Notes: generated by a model from the sequence alone, not told the origin. DNA of 64,000 bases from Hermatobates lingyangjiaoensis (GCA_026182355.1 JAPFBL010000171.1:1302001-1366000), one strand, 5' to 3'; shown: positions 13,301-23,958, counted from the stretch's first letter. Numbers and translations are program-made.

Positions 13301-16300
13301 CGCCAGGTGTGGTCTAGTATAGTATTTCAACTAGACTGTCTAAAGAAGACATCAAATGTAGCCTAGTGAAAATATTTCAACCAGAGTGGAATGAGTTGAA
13401 AGAGATTAAGCCAGGCATAGTCCGATGTGTTCAACTGTCTTATCATAAGAGATTGTCAATGTCCCCTGGCAAACGAGGCAGATAAAAACGACGATTAAGA
13501 TATTACAACGGGAAACTGTAAGTCTTAAAATGACATCAGGGGAATTCAATATTCGAGATCGTTAAAAGTTAGAATAGCTAAGTCGCAGTATTTGTTTACC
13601 TGGAGAAGGCTCCTTGAGCACTTCCTGCAGTCCTTCCAGTAGCTGTGGGTTTCCTGGAGCATGTTTCAGTCCCTCTTCATAAGCCTCGACCGCCTCTTCC
13701 TTCCTTTTCAGATAGGCTAATGCACTTCCTTTCCTGGAATAACCCTGAAAAAATTCTTCAATTCAGTTCTAAATTACATTATGATGAATGATCATAGTCC
13801 AAAATAAAAGTAGAAATGCTTAGTTTTTCAACAATCTAAACCAAGATGGATTGTACAATTTTTACAGATGTTGGTGCTAGTATATGTGCTCAGATGTCCC
13901 ACACTTTTTTTTGCAGGGTATCGACACCTGTCCCACAAATTAATACACCTTAAACGATCTTTTGTCTTTCAATTACGAAAAAATGGTGTACATTGTATAC
14001 ATGTAATCTTGTAATGATGTCTTGTACTGTAAATTGTACAATATAAAATTCATCATAATTCAAAATTAGCACCTGTCCTCTATTCCTCATTTAAAATATC
14101 TGGTCAATTTATGCCAGTAAAATTTATGGCACAAAACGAATCATTTACCCTCAGTTGTATAATGGTATAGAAACCATGGTATGGTATTAAATCCATCAAA
14201 CTTCAATTTTCTAGTATAACAAATCCCCTATCCTCAATTTCTTTTGTATAGTATTTGATCTCCTTTCTTAAAAAAATTAAAGTAGGGTAAAATAAAGTAA
14301 AAATTATAAAATAGAAATTATCGGAAGCATTCTAAAGATCTCAGGTATATAACGAAATGGAAGCACTAGTAATGACTTAAGACATTAATTAGGGCGCTTT
14401 CGTTTTACAGTACCGCAAACATAAAGGGAAAACTAACAGCGTGAAGTTTTTAGTAACGCTTCTCATTAGACCAATGAAGCAAATTTTGAAATCTATCATT
14501 ATCTTCCAAGTTAAAATCTCTGTACTTGACCTGTCCAATTCATCTGCTATTAACGAAACAACACTTTGCTATTATATACACAATACTTTTAACTAAACAC
14601 TATGCAATAAATATACTTTTATATTTCAATCATAAAAAATACCAACAGCTCAAAAAATGAAACGTAATGAAGAGTTGGCTACAATGTTCAGGGATGTTAG
14701 TATGATTTTAAAGAATACAAATTATACATAAGTTTTGTTTAACGTATAAATTCTGCTTTTTATGCATAAATTCATGACAATTATTTGACACTTTTTTTTA
14801 TGATTCCTCTCCTACTAACCTTAAAGTTAAGTACCTTTTATCAAAAATATGTACTTTTTGCGTACAGCTTTTCTTGTTTAGTGAAAACTAATGGCTTGGA
14901 ATCATAAATGGTGGTTTTACACATATTGGTTACTTATTAAGGAACAAATTAATTAATAAGGAGCACTGACATTCAATATAATCTATACTGTCAAATATAA
15001 AGCAGGCGGAAACCACGAAGTCATCGAGGAAAGTTTTTGAAACCAGTGAATTGAATTAACAGTTCGGATTTCATATAAAAATGCAGTCAGCAAGCAGATA
15101 CATAGATCATTCCTGAAAATAACCTATGATCTTAATCTATACTAAAAACTAAGGGTATAAAATAAGGTATACTACGATATTGAGAGTAGATAGCTATACT
15201 ATTATTATTTCACTGTTCTTCCCTGTTTTAGTTTATATTACTAATCTTGTCTTCTTGTTTTGTTGGGTCTAAAGGATTTACTGTTAGCTCTTCGGAGTCT
15301 AAACACCTAGTCTGCTATTTCTTCTCCAGATGGTGATGGATATAGCAATATAAAAGCTAGGCATATTGTTCTTTCCAGTGACCTCTCCTCCTTTTAATTT
15401 CATGTGTTATCCTCGTGGACAGTTTCACTTTCGTATTGCATTTTTAGCATGAATATTTATATATAGATAAAGATTCACAGTTAAATTTTGCGCAGTATGT
15501 AATTACACATCAGAAATACAAAAATTAGTAATCTGATTTAAGCGTAACAGAATAAATCGAATTTGTCATAAATACGATGTGTATAATTTCATATAAATTC
15601 CAATAAACTACAAGGTTTGCAATGGAACTTATTGGACTGTACATAAGGAAGGCAGGTGAAGACACACATACCTTGGGCCATTCAGGGTTCAGTGAGATGG
15701 TCTTCTTGGCATCTTCCAAGGCCATGAGGTAGTTGCCAGCCTTGGCATAAGCAGCCGACCTGTTGCTAAAAAGTACATGATTCTTTGGATCCAAATCAAT
15801 TGCCTTTGAATAACATGTTATAGCGACGGTGAAATCATTTTCAGCCAATGCTTTGTTTCCTTGTTCCTTTAAAAAATTTACCTACAACATAGACGAAAAC
15901 ATATCACTTTTGTTACATATCTTACAGGTAGTGAGTGACATTTTATTTAGGAAACCTACGACAGCACTCTAAATCGTTGTGATAAACCCAAGAGACAAAT
16001 GACGATTTACATTAATCAATTTGATCTCAGACAAGAACTATTCTCTATAGTTTCAGACAAAATCTATTCTTACATCCTTCAGAAGTTAACATTGCAAATT
16101 CATGAAGGAACGTTGACGACTTATTAAGGATTACTGATTCCATTCAATTCAAATATGTTAGCTTTAAATCTAACTTCCGTCCTTAATAAACTCGACAACC
16201 ACCTCTGTTTAAGCACAAAAAGGTATAACAAAAAACAAATAAAAAAAGAAATGATGAACAAACACACTATAATCATAATTTCTCTTCATACACAAAAAAG

Positions 16301-17367
16301 AAAAAGAAAATTAACTGATTCATACAATTAGGATAAACAAATATTTTCTGGAACGATTGAATCTGTACATTATATTTATTAGAATTGCAAGAAAAAAACA
16401 TACGAGCATGATACACATTATTTAGAAAATTAATAAAAATAAAACCCTAAAACAGATAAAATAAGCAATGTTCATTATATAGGCTACAACAATAGAAAAT
16501 ATATATATATTCTCTAAGCTTCCTTTTTTCTAGCTGGCAAGATAACCTGTAGTATACACAGTTCACAACTCATCTCAGAACACATATGCAGTTTTACTTT
16601 CAATCTTAAAAAGACCTTGTTATTAACTTTACATATTTGAGGAACTTATTTTAAGCGGAAGATATTGGAAGGAGAAAAGGCTTACAGAATCAAAAGCAGG
16701 AACGAATATTAGCTCCCGAAGATTTATTAAATATACAGAGATTGTAAAGAATTAGTTATAATCCTGTTGAATTAGGAATAATGCTAAAATATTAACTACT
16801 TATATGCTATGAAGCTTACAAAACAATTATTAAACGTATTACCATTAATAGTGATTCAAATTAAGGGTAAGATGGAGCACTGCCCTACATTTTTTTTAAA
16901 AAAACCCAATAGAGATTTACAGCAAATTAAAAATAAGAATAAGGAATTATGTAATGACTGAAAATAAGAAACAGAAGTATCAAAATCATTCAAGTTATAA
17001 AGCTTCAATTAAATCACTGTTTCGTTTTATATCAAAATTTGCTTATGATATAAAAAAATTACATTTATTATGTTTTATATAAACTGTAATAAATGACCTA
17101 GCTGTACATAGCTCATTAGCATGCCAATGAATGCTGCGTAGTATAGAAGTTATAGCCAAATACACCTTATAAATTTCAATGCATTTTAAATTATTTTCTA
17201 ATATTTTTTAATTGGCATAGCACAGCTAACATCAAACAGCATGTTTGACTACATAACCACTGATAAGCACCCGTTGTTTCGTACACAAATGAAGTTTTTA
17301 AACAGTAGTACCAAAACAAACAATCAACATTCAAATTAATAAATCTATTACTTACATCAGAACCCAT
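1260..17367 (-). CDS. STIP1: Hop/Stip1 Hsp70-Hsp90 organising co-chaperone, 3' end outside window
   Basis: Ten coding exons (listed separately) join in consistent phase into 459 residues. Hop is a cytosolic adaptor that holds Hsp70 and Hsp90 together by gripping their C-terminal EEVD tails with TPR domains, passing client proteins between them. Seen here: TPR1 about residues 5-105, DP1 about 131-190, a charged proline-rich linker (about 190-221), TPR2A about 222-335 and TPR2B from about 357. The carboxylate-clamp residues of TPR1 (K9, N13, N44, K74, R78) and TPR2A (K226, N230, N261, K298, R302) are all present. In TPR2B the first clamp lysine is replaced by N361, while N365, N396, K426 and R430 remain. 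The family is about 540 residues long, so roughly 85 C-terminal residues, including DP2, should lie before base 1. The start is ATG at 17367, in a strong context (A at -3, G at +4). Identity is very secure; exon 10's end is less certain. Confidence 0.95.
3137..3415. repeat. Direct tandem duplication, about 152-bp unit, STIP1 intron 9
   Basis: The block starting at the AGGT at 3137 repeats from 3289. Both copies share the ACCCACATGGAAATTGGGG segment and the tail ending in ACATTATAAGTATCATTCA, with only scattered mismatches. No terminal structure is visible; a local duplication is the simplest reading. Confidence 0.8.
3886..4047 (-). CDS. STIP1: STIP1 exon 9 (residues 371-425, TPR2B)
   Basis: The acceptor is cttatccag. 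It encodes [17 protein letters not shown] and [15 protein letters not shown], with clamp residue N396. The reading frame requires an end after base 3886, using an unusual GTCAGT donor. Joining to exon 10 then restores the family sequence PKFIKGWVRKG exactly. 162 bases. Confidence 0.92.
4808..4846 (-). ncRNA. Hammerhead-like motif, family C, left arm
   Basis: In transcript sense: CUGAAGA core, extra A, stem II GAACAC/GUGUUC with loop UAC, GAA, palindromic stem III ACGCGU, U at site 17, then GUU. Stem I is weak (C-G plus G-U). Confidence 0.45.
4938..4974 (+). ncRNA. Hammerhead-like motif, family C, right arm
   Basis: Mirror copy of the motif at 4808-4846. C3 is at 4940, stem II is GAACAC/GUGUUC, GAA is at 4964-4966 approximately, stem III is ACGCGU and site 17 is U (4972). 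Stem I is again short. Confidence 0.45.
5128..5320. repeat. Palindromic element, family A (GATCTTAGTC type)
   Basis: Inverted arms run from the AATCAATGATCAAACCACAA segment (about 5148) to its reverse near 5310. The right arm holds the motif at 5239-5281 (GACU/AGUC stem I, core CUGAGGA, GAA). Stem III is AGAUUU, one change from the palindrome AGAUCU. The left-arm copy lacks the GAAA box and is decayed. Confidence 0.7.
5325..5575. repeat. Palindromic element, family B (TCTCTCCTGAAGACGG type)
   Basis: The arms diverge from a centre near 5460. The right-arm motif at 5488-5521 has stem I UCUC/GAGA, core CUGAAGA, extra C, stem II GGU-UCAA-ACC and GAUAAUUA in place of GAAAAUUA. The left arm has lost the G of GAAA. 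Arms end in text shared with the 19.3 kb and 27.8 kb copies. Confidence 0.7.
5662..5700 (+). ncRNA. Hammerhead-like motif, family D, single copy
   Basis: CUGAAGA (5666-5672), extra U, stem II GACAU/AUGUC, GAA (5690-5692), stem III ACGU, C at site 17. Stem I pairs by one base pair only, so this copy is probably inactive alone. Confidence 0.4.
6585..6965. repeat. Palindromic element, family C, second copy
   Basis: Starts with the same GTAGTGCAATC segment as the insertion at 4711 and ends with TTTTACCCTA. Hammerhead-like motifs lie at 6683-6719 (minus; ACGCGU changed to AUGCGU and one stem II mismatch) and 6869-6906 (plus; CUGAGGA core, stem II GAACAC/GUGUUC, GAA, ACGCGU, U). The centre is a T/A-rich spacer. 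Confidence 0.7.
7886..8225. mobile_element. hAT-type MITE, copy 1 (STIP1 intron 8)
   Basis: Left end CAGTGTTTCCCAAACTTTTT, right end ACTTTGGAAAACACTG (inverted). Flanks ccctggac and ccctagat match at 6 of 8 bases, consistent with an aged 8-bp target duplication. Contains a C-run at 8179-8194. A second copy lies at 43862-44289. Confidence 0.75.
8374..8551 (-). CDS. STIP1: STIP1 exon 8 (residues 312-371, TPR2A/2B junction)
   Basis: Acceptor acctttcag, donor GTGTGT, 178 bases. It encodes the [12 protein letters not shown] segment and the start of TPR2B. Codon 361 (8404-8402, AAT) gives Asn where the clamp normally has Lys; N365 of the same motif is intact. Confidence 0.93.
9205..9347 (-). CDS. 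STIP1: STIP1 exon 7 (residues 264-311, TPR2A)
   Basis: Acceptor gattttcag, donor GTATGT, 143 bases. It encodes the [15 protein letters not shown] segment and the KAFTRIGN motif carrying clamp residues K298 and R302. Only 182 bases separate it from exon 6, the shortest intron in the gene. Confidence 0.93.
9530..9656 (-). CDS. STIP1: STIP1 exon 6 (residues 222-264, TPR2A start)
   Basis: Acceptor catttgcag, donor GTAAGG, 127 bases. It opens with the highly conserved [17 protein letters not shown] block of TPR2A, the Hsp90-tail binding domain. Clamp residues K226, N230 and N261 are present. Confidence 0.94.
10480..10990. repeat. Degenerate minisatellite, STIP1 intron 5
   Basis: A phrase like TAATGATGTAATACCTCATGTTTGTAGTTTA recurs about a dozen times with spacing of roughly 30-45 bases and heavy divergence. 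There is no coding potential. Confidence 0.7.
11101..11485 (+). repeat. tRNA-derived SINE, near full length (STIP1 intron 5)
   Basis: The head at 11117 has an A-box-like segment (TCTCAGTGGCTTGGG) and a B box (GGGTTCGATT). The body includes GGAGGGAACGTTAAGCC, and the tail is A-rich. Flanks attttagctaaat (11101-11113) and attttagttagat (11473-11485) look like a 13-base target duplication with two changes. The head is not a plausible tRNA gene: its acceptor arm does not pair. Confidence 0.75.
11605..11773 (-). CDS. STIP1: STIP1 exon 5 (residues 165-221, DP1 end and linker)
   Basis: Acceptor tggttgtag, donor GTAATC, 169 bases. It contains the second DP motif ([14 protein letters not shown]) followed by an acidic, lysine- and proline-rich linker with [19 protein letters not shown]. 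In Hop this flexible linker separates the TPR1-DP1 module from TPR2A-2B. Confidence 0.92.
12130..12420. repeat. Palindromic element, family F (STIP1 intron 4)
   Basis: The left arm carries the family F scaffold on the minus strand at 12188-12235 (stem I GCC/GGC, GAAACGUUGGC side intact). The right arm has a partial copy near 12353. The ends share the CTGAAGAACT segment seen at 4430 and 5070. Confidence 0.6.
12483..12725 (+). repeat. SINE head plus leader, second copy (STIP1 intron 4)
   Basis: The sequence resembles 10995-11210 on both sides of the SINE start (shared ACAATATAAATAACAG leader, then CCCAGTGGCTTGCGT). The B box is altered (CCTTCGATT) and the SINE body is truncated after the CTCTTTTTTCAC segment. 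Confidence 0.65.
13067..13193 (-). CDS. STIP1: STIP1 exon 4 (residues 123-165, DP1)
   Basis: Acceptor tttgtttcag, donor GTAAGT, 127 bases. It encodes the first half of the aspartate-proline (DP1/STI1-type) domain, with the [11 protein letters not shown] stretch typical of Hop. The phase continues from exon 3 (codon 123 split 1+2). Confidence 0.92.
13276..13440. repeat. Degenerate 46-53-bp tandem repeat, STIP1 intron 3
   Basis: TTCAACT or TTCAACC starts recur at 13280, 13326, 13375 and 13428, each followed by a GAGAGAC/GAAGACAT and CCAGGTGTGGTCTAGT-like segment. Four poor copies. Confidence 0.5.
13600..13744 (-). CDS. STIP1: STIP1 exon 3 (residues 75-123, end of TPR1)
   Basis: The acceptor is ttttttcag and the donor GTAAAC. 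The exon starts with GYSRKGSAL, supplying the last TPR1 clamp residue R78, then the third TPR and its capping helix (about residues 100-120). It is 145 bases long and ends after the first base of codon 123. Confidence 0.93.
15672..15881 (-). CDS. STIP1: STIP1 exon 2 (residues 5-74, TPR1)
   Basis: Acceptor tgttgtag, donor GTATGT, 210 bases, phase 0 on both sides. It encodes the first two TPR motifs of TPR1, the domain that binds the Hsp70 tail. Clamp residues K9, N13 and N44 sit in the expected spacing (KxxxN, then the SNRSAAY motif), and K74 is the last codon. Confidence 0.95.
17356..17367 (-). CDS. STIP1: STIP1 coding exon 1 (residues 1-4, MGSD)
   Basis: Only four codons precede a consensus donor GTAAGT at 17355-17350, phase 0. 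Short first coding exons are common in this gene family. A possible acceptor (ctatgtttcag) ends at 17521, so this exon may begin there as a 5' UTR with a further noncoding exon upstream; this is not resolved. Confidence 0.85.
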
Positions 17368-17540
17368 TTTTCAATTAAATACGATTTCATAAAATCAAGA
17401 AAAGATTTGTCTAGAAGCTTCCGGTGCTAACAGGATCAGGTAATGTGCAGGTTTTCCAGGCGGGAGGTTACATATCAAATACATTCAAATGTGCTTTTTG
17501 TTACCAACTCCGAAATCCTGAAACATAGAACAATACTTCA
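17368..17540 (-). promoter_or_regulatory. STIP1 5' flank / 5' UTR with heat-shock-element-like site
   Basis: The inverted pair GAA-gc-TTC lies at 17414-17421, 47 bases upstream of the ATG, with a third, imperfect unit adjoining it. Two inverted GAA/TTC units are the core of heat shock factor sites, and Hop genes are classically stress-induced. No TATA box is evident. If the possible acceptor at 17521 is used, the site would lie in a 5' UTR exon rather than in the promoter proper. Confidence 0.4.
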
Positions 17541-19215
17541 ATTCAGTTCTTATGAAAAAATTATACTTAAAAAATATTTGCGCTATGATTAATTGCTTCT
17601 TACTTCTATAAAAAATCTTATTGGTAAATTAAACAATATTTATCGAAAAATGTTATTAGAATTATCTATCAAGAAATATTTCTGATGACTTGAAATTATC
17701 GATAAAAATGTTGATTTATCAAACAAAAAATTATTTCAGAAATGGTCGATTTATACTAAAAGTATAAGAAATTAATACAATTAAAAAATAATAATTTGTT
17801 TAATTATATGGAATAAAAATTTATTAGTTGTACACACCGTTATTGTCCACCTTCGTGCACTATCAATTTTTGTAATAACTGTTAAAATCTCTCATAATGA
17901 GCTGAAGTCATCGGAAATTGTTAAAGAACTCTGTTCTTTACTTTCAAAGTGATACAAGCTGTATAATTCAGATAACAATTGATTCAGTCGTATTGTTTCA
18001 GAGTACACAAATCACTGTAAAGAGATTTTAAAAATAACATTCCAACAGTTTAAATTAAAAAGACTTGTTTCTTGATTCAAATTTATCTGGTGGTTTCAAT
18101 GTTATAACTATAAAAAGTGCTTCCTCTATTTCAGGGTAAAAGATTTTTCAAAAAGGGCACACTTCAAAGAATATTTTAAATAAAAAAAAGAACACTTTTT
18201 TGTGTATCTAAAAGTTTGTGCACACCCTACAGTCCACAATATCTTATGGATCAAATTCATATTTTACACAAAAATGGGCCTCAGAGTGTAGATGAACTTT
18301 ATTGTTTGGGAGCGATTATGTTTGATGGAAAAGTCGGATTTTTTGCCAAAATGTGTTTATAGACAACATTTTTTTTCTCCTAAACTTCTAACCCGAGTCT
18401 TGAAATTTTGGTATTATCATGGAATCGTTCTATAGAAATGCTGCTATGCTGACAAATATCCAGTTTTTTTCACTATTATAGTCTAACAATTCATATTATT
18501 TATTATTTTTAAAAAAATTTTATTTCCAGCATAAAAGTTATAAATTATGCTGAGTACCCGGCTAATTACTGATACATTTCTTTCTCAATATGTATTTACA
18601 GCAACCGTATAAAACAGTACAGCACGCAGCAAAAAGCTAACACTTTCTCAGAGTAAATTGGATTTTTATGATTTTTTACAAAAGCAAAGAAATGTAATTT
18701 TAGAAATTTTTATTAAATTTTATGTACATTGTTATTATATTTAGCATGCAGAATATACATACAAATATATTAAGCATTTTGATTTTTGCCAATTTCTTTC
18801 TCTCCTTATTAATGAAATTCTTCCTCATTGAATTTTTTAAATAGTGATAATAATTAATTAAAATGAGTTTTATAGAATAAGAAACAATTATTTCGATCAC
18901 CACTACATTGCATAAACAGATAGAACATTAAAACAGAGATATAAAGTACATATTCATGATTTAATCAGTGAAGGAATAAAAGAAAAAAAAATTCACATTT
19001 TTAAAATAATAAAAAGTAAAAAAATAAGTTGACTTATGATTGAATGTGAAAACTTTTGAGGGGACAAAAATCATTATTTCGTAAATCAGGTTGATATTTT
19101 TTTTTACTTATAGCAAAGTTGAGTGTAGGGCACTACAGATTTTCTAAACTTGTATTCAGAAATTCTTTTTTTGTGATTTCAATTTTGCTCAAGGTTGAAC
19201 AACCTTTGGGAGATG
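17541..19215. other. Intergenic AT-rich stretch
   Basis: I see no gene, RNA or recognisable repeat here beyond short A/T runs. It separates the STIP1 5' end from the first palindromic element upstream. Confidence 0.5.
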
Positions 19216-19216
19216 G

Positions 19217-19252
<36 letters not shown>

Positions 19253-19342
19253 TTTTTTTCGTTGGAAATACGATCCAAAACGGACAAATATAGTTCAATA
19301 TAAACAAAGAAACATAGAGAAATCAGAAGAACACACTTACAG

Positions 19343-19375
19343 TCTCTAATTTTCGTTTGAACCGTCTTCAGGAGA
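19343..19375 (-). ncRNA. Hammerhead-like motif, family B, left arm
   Basis: Stem I UCUC/GAGA, core CUGAAGA, extra C, GAA, stem III AAUU, A at site 17. Stem II has lost one C and pairs poorly. Confidence 0.45.
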
Positions 19376-19465
19376 GATAAGAGAGGGAAACCAAGCGCAC
19401 TGGATCAGAGACGGTTGGAGACTCAACCGTCTCTGATCCAGTGCGCTTGGTTTCCCTCTCTTATC

Positions 19466-19499
19466 TCTCCTGAAGACGGTTCAAACCGAAAATTAGAGA
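19466..19499 (+). ncRNA. Hammerhead-like motif, family B, right arm (intact)
   Basis: Stem I UCUC (19466-19469) with GAGA (19496-19499), core CUGAAGA from 19470, extra C, stem II GGU-UCAA-ACC, GAA, palindrome AAUU, A at site 17. All hammerhead positional rules are met except the one extra base before stem II. Confidence 0.55.
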
Positions 19500-19570
19500 C
19501 TGTAAGTGTGTTCTTCTGATTTCTCTATGTTTCTTTGTTTATATTGAACTATATATATATATATATATAT

Positions 19571-19724
19571 TGGTGTATACTGGCAGCAAGTCTTCTTTTA
19601 AACAAGTGATGTTAAAAAGCACAGCGGCTTCAGCATTAATAATCTTCTTAGAAAGATGTTCTATTTGCCTTATTATTTTCTTGTAATTCACTGGTAGCTC
19701 AAAAATTAATCTACCTAATTCCAT
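19571..19724 (-). pseudogene. Fragment of the start of a Penelope-like element reading frame (copy 1)
   Basis: From the ATG at 19724 it reads MELGRLIFELP, then KKIIRQIEHLSKKIINAEAA and CLKEDLLPVYTN, and stops being alignable at a (TA)n tract. The same pattern (LP..., KxIxKxE, NAEAA/NAESA, CLxExLLPxYT) recurs at 27.6, 34.1, 43.6 and 53.1 kb. Assignment to Penelope-like elements is inference from context with hammerhead motifs, not from a recognised catalytic domain. Confidence 0.45.
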
Positions 19725-19999
19725 AACAAGAATAGGAAAACAATCTTGAAGAAAACTAATGAAACAAACTATATTTGACACAATGTTTAACCCAGTAAGT
19801 TAAACAGTAAATAATTTCAGTCAAAAACTGCTTTTAATCACTCTAAATTTTCTGTTAAAATTTTTTGATGATTGATGAAAACACTGTTACAAGCGGTTTG
19901 GTTCTTGGAATCATATCAGTCCGATTTAATAATATGGTTATCATAAATATAATATGGTTATAAAATAATATGGTTATTATAAAAATATGACAATATATT

Positions 20000-20355
20000 G
20001 TTTTTATTTATTCGAACCCTTTGGTTTTCTGGAAAAAATACTATTCGAAAACCGGTTTTCTAAAATGTCGGTTTTTGTATAAACCCCCTAAGACGGAATA
20101 AGATGACATCAACGTCCAAAGCAGATATATTCGAGAAAAACAAAATTACCATCACTATAATGTCTTATATTAATCATTTTATTTGGACCAATATGTTTGT
20201 TATATCGAATACTGTAAATGTAATTCTTCAACAATTACAACATTATGTGTATTTCTCGTATATGAATAAAAACTATTCTATATAACATATTTTTTTAAAA
20301 TATTGAATTAAATATTTTCCTAATAAAGAATAATGGAGTATTAATAAGAAACTGA

Positions 20356-20389
<34 letters not shown>

Positions 20390-23300
20390 GAGATGCTGCA
20401 CTCTAGTTATCCTAATAGGAAACTACTAACTATAGGTTTTAAATCTGTGGAAGAGAACAAACCTCTCGTTATATTCAGATGTATACATTTCTACAAATTC
20501 TTTCTTTATGCAATTTTTTTTATACAAATTACTAACAAATTGGTATATTTCTTCTTGTTTATTCCATATAGAGAGATGATTTCTTATAAGTTAATATTGC
20601 TCATGCGTTTTAGGGGAAATTCCTGTAACAATACATAATATAAATTAAGTTTTTTATTAATTTTAATTTAGCATGATGTTTAAATGTATTTTAAGATTCT
20701 TCAGGAGATTGGTTATTACCTCAAAAAGTTTGTTATAAAAATATAAAGCATAGTGAAGTAATAGTTTTCAATGATTTGGTTTCATAATTTATTGAAAGCT
20801 ACTTGTTTGAACCCACAACACTTCAGGCAGGGGCGAGTCTCGTCTTCCTTCTCTGTACTATACCATCCCTCCCCTGTGTTTGTTCTTGTTTTCCAGTTGA
20901 AGACGTGAAGCATCAGGAGATCCTTTTCCTGGAGTTATTTTCTTCTGAGTCACCCACCCTCTTTTTCTTGTTCTTGTCACTGTGAATATATTCCTTTTTT
21001 TGGCATTCTAGTATCATCTATTCTTACAACAATTCCCAATAATACTATTCATCTACATTTTATAGACTGAGCAATGTCGCAGCTCTGTAGTATTCATAGT
21101 CGGCTTTAATGATGTTTTGCATGATTTTATCTTTGTCACAAGTGCCAGTAATGATTAGAAAAAAAAACTTAAGATTTGATTAAGTAGTCCTAACACCAGC
21201 TAAAGTCTTTTGCTACTTATTCTCCAGTTGTATTTTCACCTTTAAGTTCAGCATGCAAGTAAAAAAACACTTAACATTTCCAAAAAAGTTCCGTATACTG
21301 GCAAACTTGACTTTAATATACATCTATATTACTTCATGACACAGCTCTTCTTCTTCTTCTACTGATGACGACGAGGTCGAAATATTGAAGTCAGTTGTAT
21401 GTTTTTTCTACGTGTTCATTTCTTAACGGATTGTAATTTAATTCATGTTTTGAGTTATAAATAACTTTTGTTACACGTTGACTGCCCGTTTACATATTGT
21501 CCTGTCAATAAGCGTCATGACTCTATATTCACTCTTGTCATCAAGAATGCTCTCATTAGTAATACACTAATAGTACTATTACTAATTAGTAATAGTAGTA
21601 CTCTTGTGTAATATGATCCAGCGGCTTCAAAGCGAGCTGGAATTCGAAACCACCCAGTCAAGCTATCCTAAGAGGCCGGTGGGAAACCTTCCAAAACAAC
21701 ACAGACTGTCAAACCCCTAGCCAATCAAGTGACTTTCATACAAATTAGCACAGGTTAACGGTTAATACCTTAAGCTCTTAATTAATTAAACCTTTTCATT
21801 TGAGATAACTTTTTGAAGCATTTGTCTTGTTCGAAGACTTCTCCTTTGATACTTCCTTCTTCAACGGAAATTTAAATTTATGTGACTCAGTACAGCCCTG
21901 AACAATGTCGTAGTTATGCAGTTTTGTTTACTTCAAGTAACTTTTGCTTGCTTCTTTGATCTTTCTGAACTCAAGCCATAACAAATCTGACGATGTTTAA
22001 GTTCCCAGGGATTGTCTTCACCTACTTTCCTCAGGTAAAATATTTGCCATAAAAGTTGTTTCAAAAGAAGTTATTTCTATAATAGAATTCAGTGGGTAAA
22101 CATTATTACAAATCACTGTAATAGCATAAATAATTTTTTTTTAATAGACTGAGTACATAATGTATCCATAGACCTTTGTTTCAATAGAACTAGGAAATTT
22201 TGACGAGAACTTGTCAACACTGTGACTTGTAAAAGCGTTAAATCTAGCAATAATGCAATAACAAAAGAAGAAGGTTGAAAATGAAATGAAAACTTTGTTT
22301 CAAGATTCTGTCACTTACAATTGCAAGAAGAGATCCATCATCAGCATTAGGTAATTAAGTAAATAAAACTACTGTTGAACTGAAGATGACAGAATATATA
22401 GAAGTTCGTCTAATTTCAATGTATAAATCATTAAATGGGATAGCACAACGTATATAACCTTTTGTAAAACTACATAAATTAGTATATCCTATTGTATGAA
22501 TCAAAGAAAGCTTATGACTTTCTAAATTTGTAGGAAATCATCTTAGTTATATTTTAATCAAAAATAAATTAAATGCAAAGGACTCATTAGAATTCATAGA
22601 ACCCCCAGCCAGCCAAGTATTAAATGCTAATGACATTGTCATATCTTGAAGTTCAATTACTTTTTTACTAATATAGCGTTAGATCTAGCATTTAATTTAG
22701 TCAACAAACAATGGAATAAGATTAGACCATATGCTTTCTTTCTAGTAAAGAAAATTTTTATTTCCATACTAGATCTTATAAGTGAGGCAAGATAGTTTTC
22801 TTTTAATGGAGTTATATTTAAACACAAATAAAAGAAGTACATTATGAAAAATAATTTACAATTATTGTTCAATTTCAAATATTCATAATTATGTAAGTTA
22901 ACAGTAATTGTTTTTTCTAGATTTGTTCCTTCTTTTATTGTTATTTTAATACGCTTGATTGTAAATAATTTTTCATAATGTATTTATTTCGTTTGTGTTT
23001 AAAATGTTTATATCTAATTTCTTATTTGCTCTATTTTATAGGCCTTTGATAAAGATTTTAAATGAAATCGAAACGTTGGCAATGAGAGTTTGATTGAAAG
23101 TAGAAACAGACCACATTCTGATCCATCGTTTTTAGTTATTTACATTAGTTATTACATTCATACAATGTCATTCTCCTTCTCCCTCTTTCACATAGACAAT
23201 GATGTTTTAACTTCATGATTTCAGCCTTCAGCCTCTGCTTGTTTATTATTTTATTTTTTTCTATTTATATTTATTAATTTCCATTTTTAGTTTCTTTTTT

Positions 23301-23955
23301 TATCTGTTTCTTCTCTCTGCTCATGTTTGCCGCTCTGCACTTGAACTGCACTGAAGATATTCTTCAATGTGGCATCATCATTAAGCAAATTACATCTCCT
23401 CTGCTGATGCTGCGATTCATCCACATATCTTCTAATTGTTTTCTCTTTATGATTTATATATTTATCTGTAATGCAATTTGCGTATTATTTCAAACATGTT
23501 AGTACTAAAGTACCAAAGGAAGTTAATGAATTATATGAAATACTATAGGTATATTAAATTAAAGAAGGGAATGATTTGATATATATAAATTAATGATAAA
23601 TAAAAAAGAAATTGCAATTCATCAACGTTTGGTACTCAACAAATAGTATACTATTTGTTGGATTAGATATTTTGAACTGTAGTTTATCATGAAAGGAAGA
23701 CAGGGAGAGAAGATGACAGGGGGATGGTATCTCCTCTGGTCTGTCCTAATGACGATCTACTGATAGAAAAGCCTACTACAGTAATATTTATTGTGATGTG
23801 TCATTTTTTGGTTTATATTTCTACTGAATGAAGGTGTAAGAGTTACTCAATATCATTGACAAGTATTTGTTTTTACATTTTGATAATACTTATTAAACAA
23901 GTAAAGTTCTGTTGCAATTTTTTTTTATTTCAACAAGGCGAAGCTGTTGCTGGTT
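20000..23955. other. Intergenic stretch with scattered repeat remnants
   Basis: It contains an (ATT)n tract (20358-20389), a family G motif (21361-21390, plus) and a family F scaffold (23042-23080, plus: GCC/GGC stem I, GAUUU/AAAUC stem II, GAA, ACGU, U). No coding region is supported. The gene exon begins just beyond its end. Confidence 0.5.
21361..21390 (+). ncRNA. Hammerhead-like motif, family G
   Basis: CUGAUGA (21362-21368), extra C, stem II GAC-GAG-GUC, GAA, stem III AUAU, U at site 17, then GAAG. Stem I does not pair in this copy. Confidence 0.35.
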
Positions 23956-23958
23956 GCC

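Larger units (their letters stand above)
19218..19571. repeat. Palindromic element, family B, bounded by (TA)n tracts
   Basis: (TA)n at 19218-19249 and 19549-19571 flank two inverted arms with their centre near 19412. Each arm carries a hammerhead-like motif (listed separately). The arms share the ATAGAGAAATCAGAAG-type ends found at 5390 and 27880. Confidence 0.8.
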
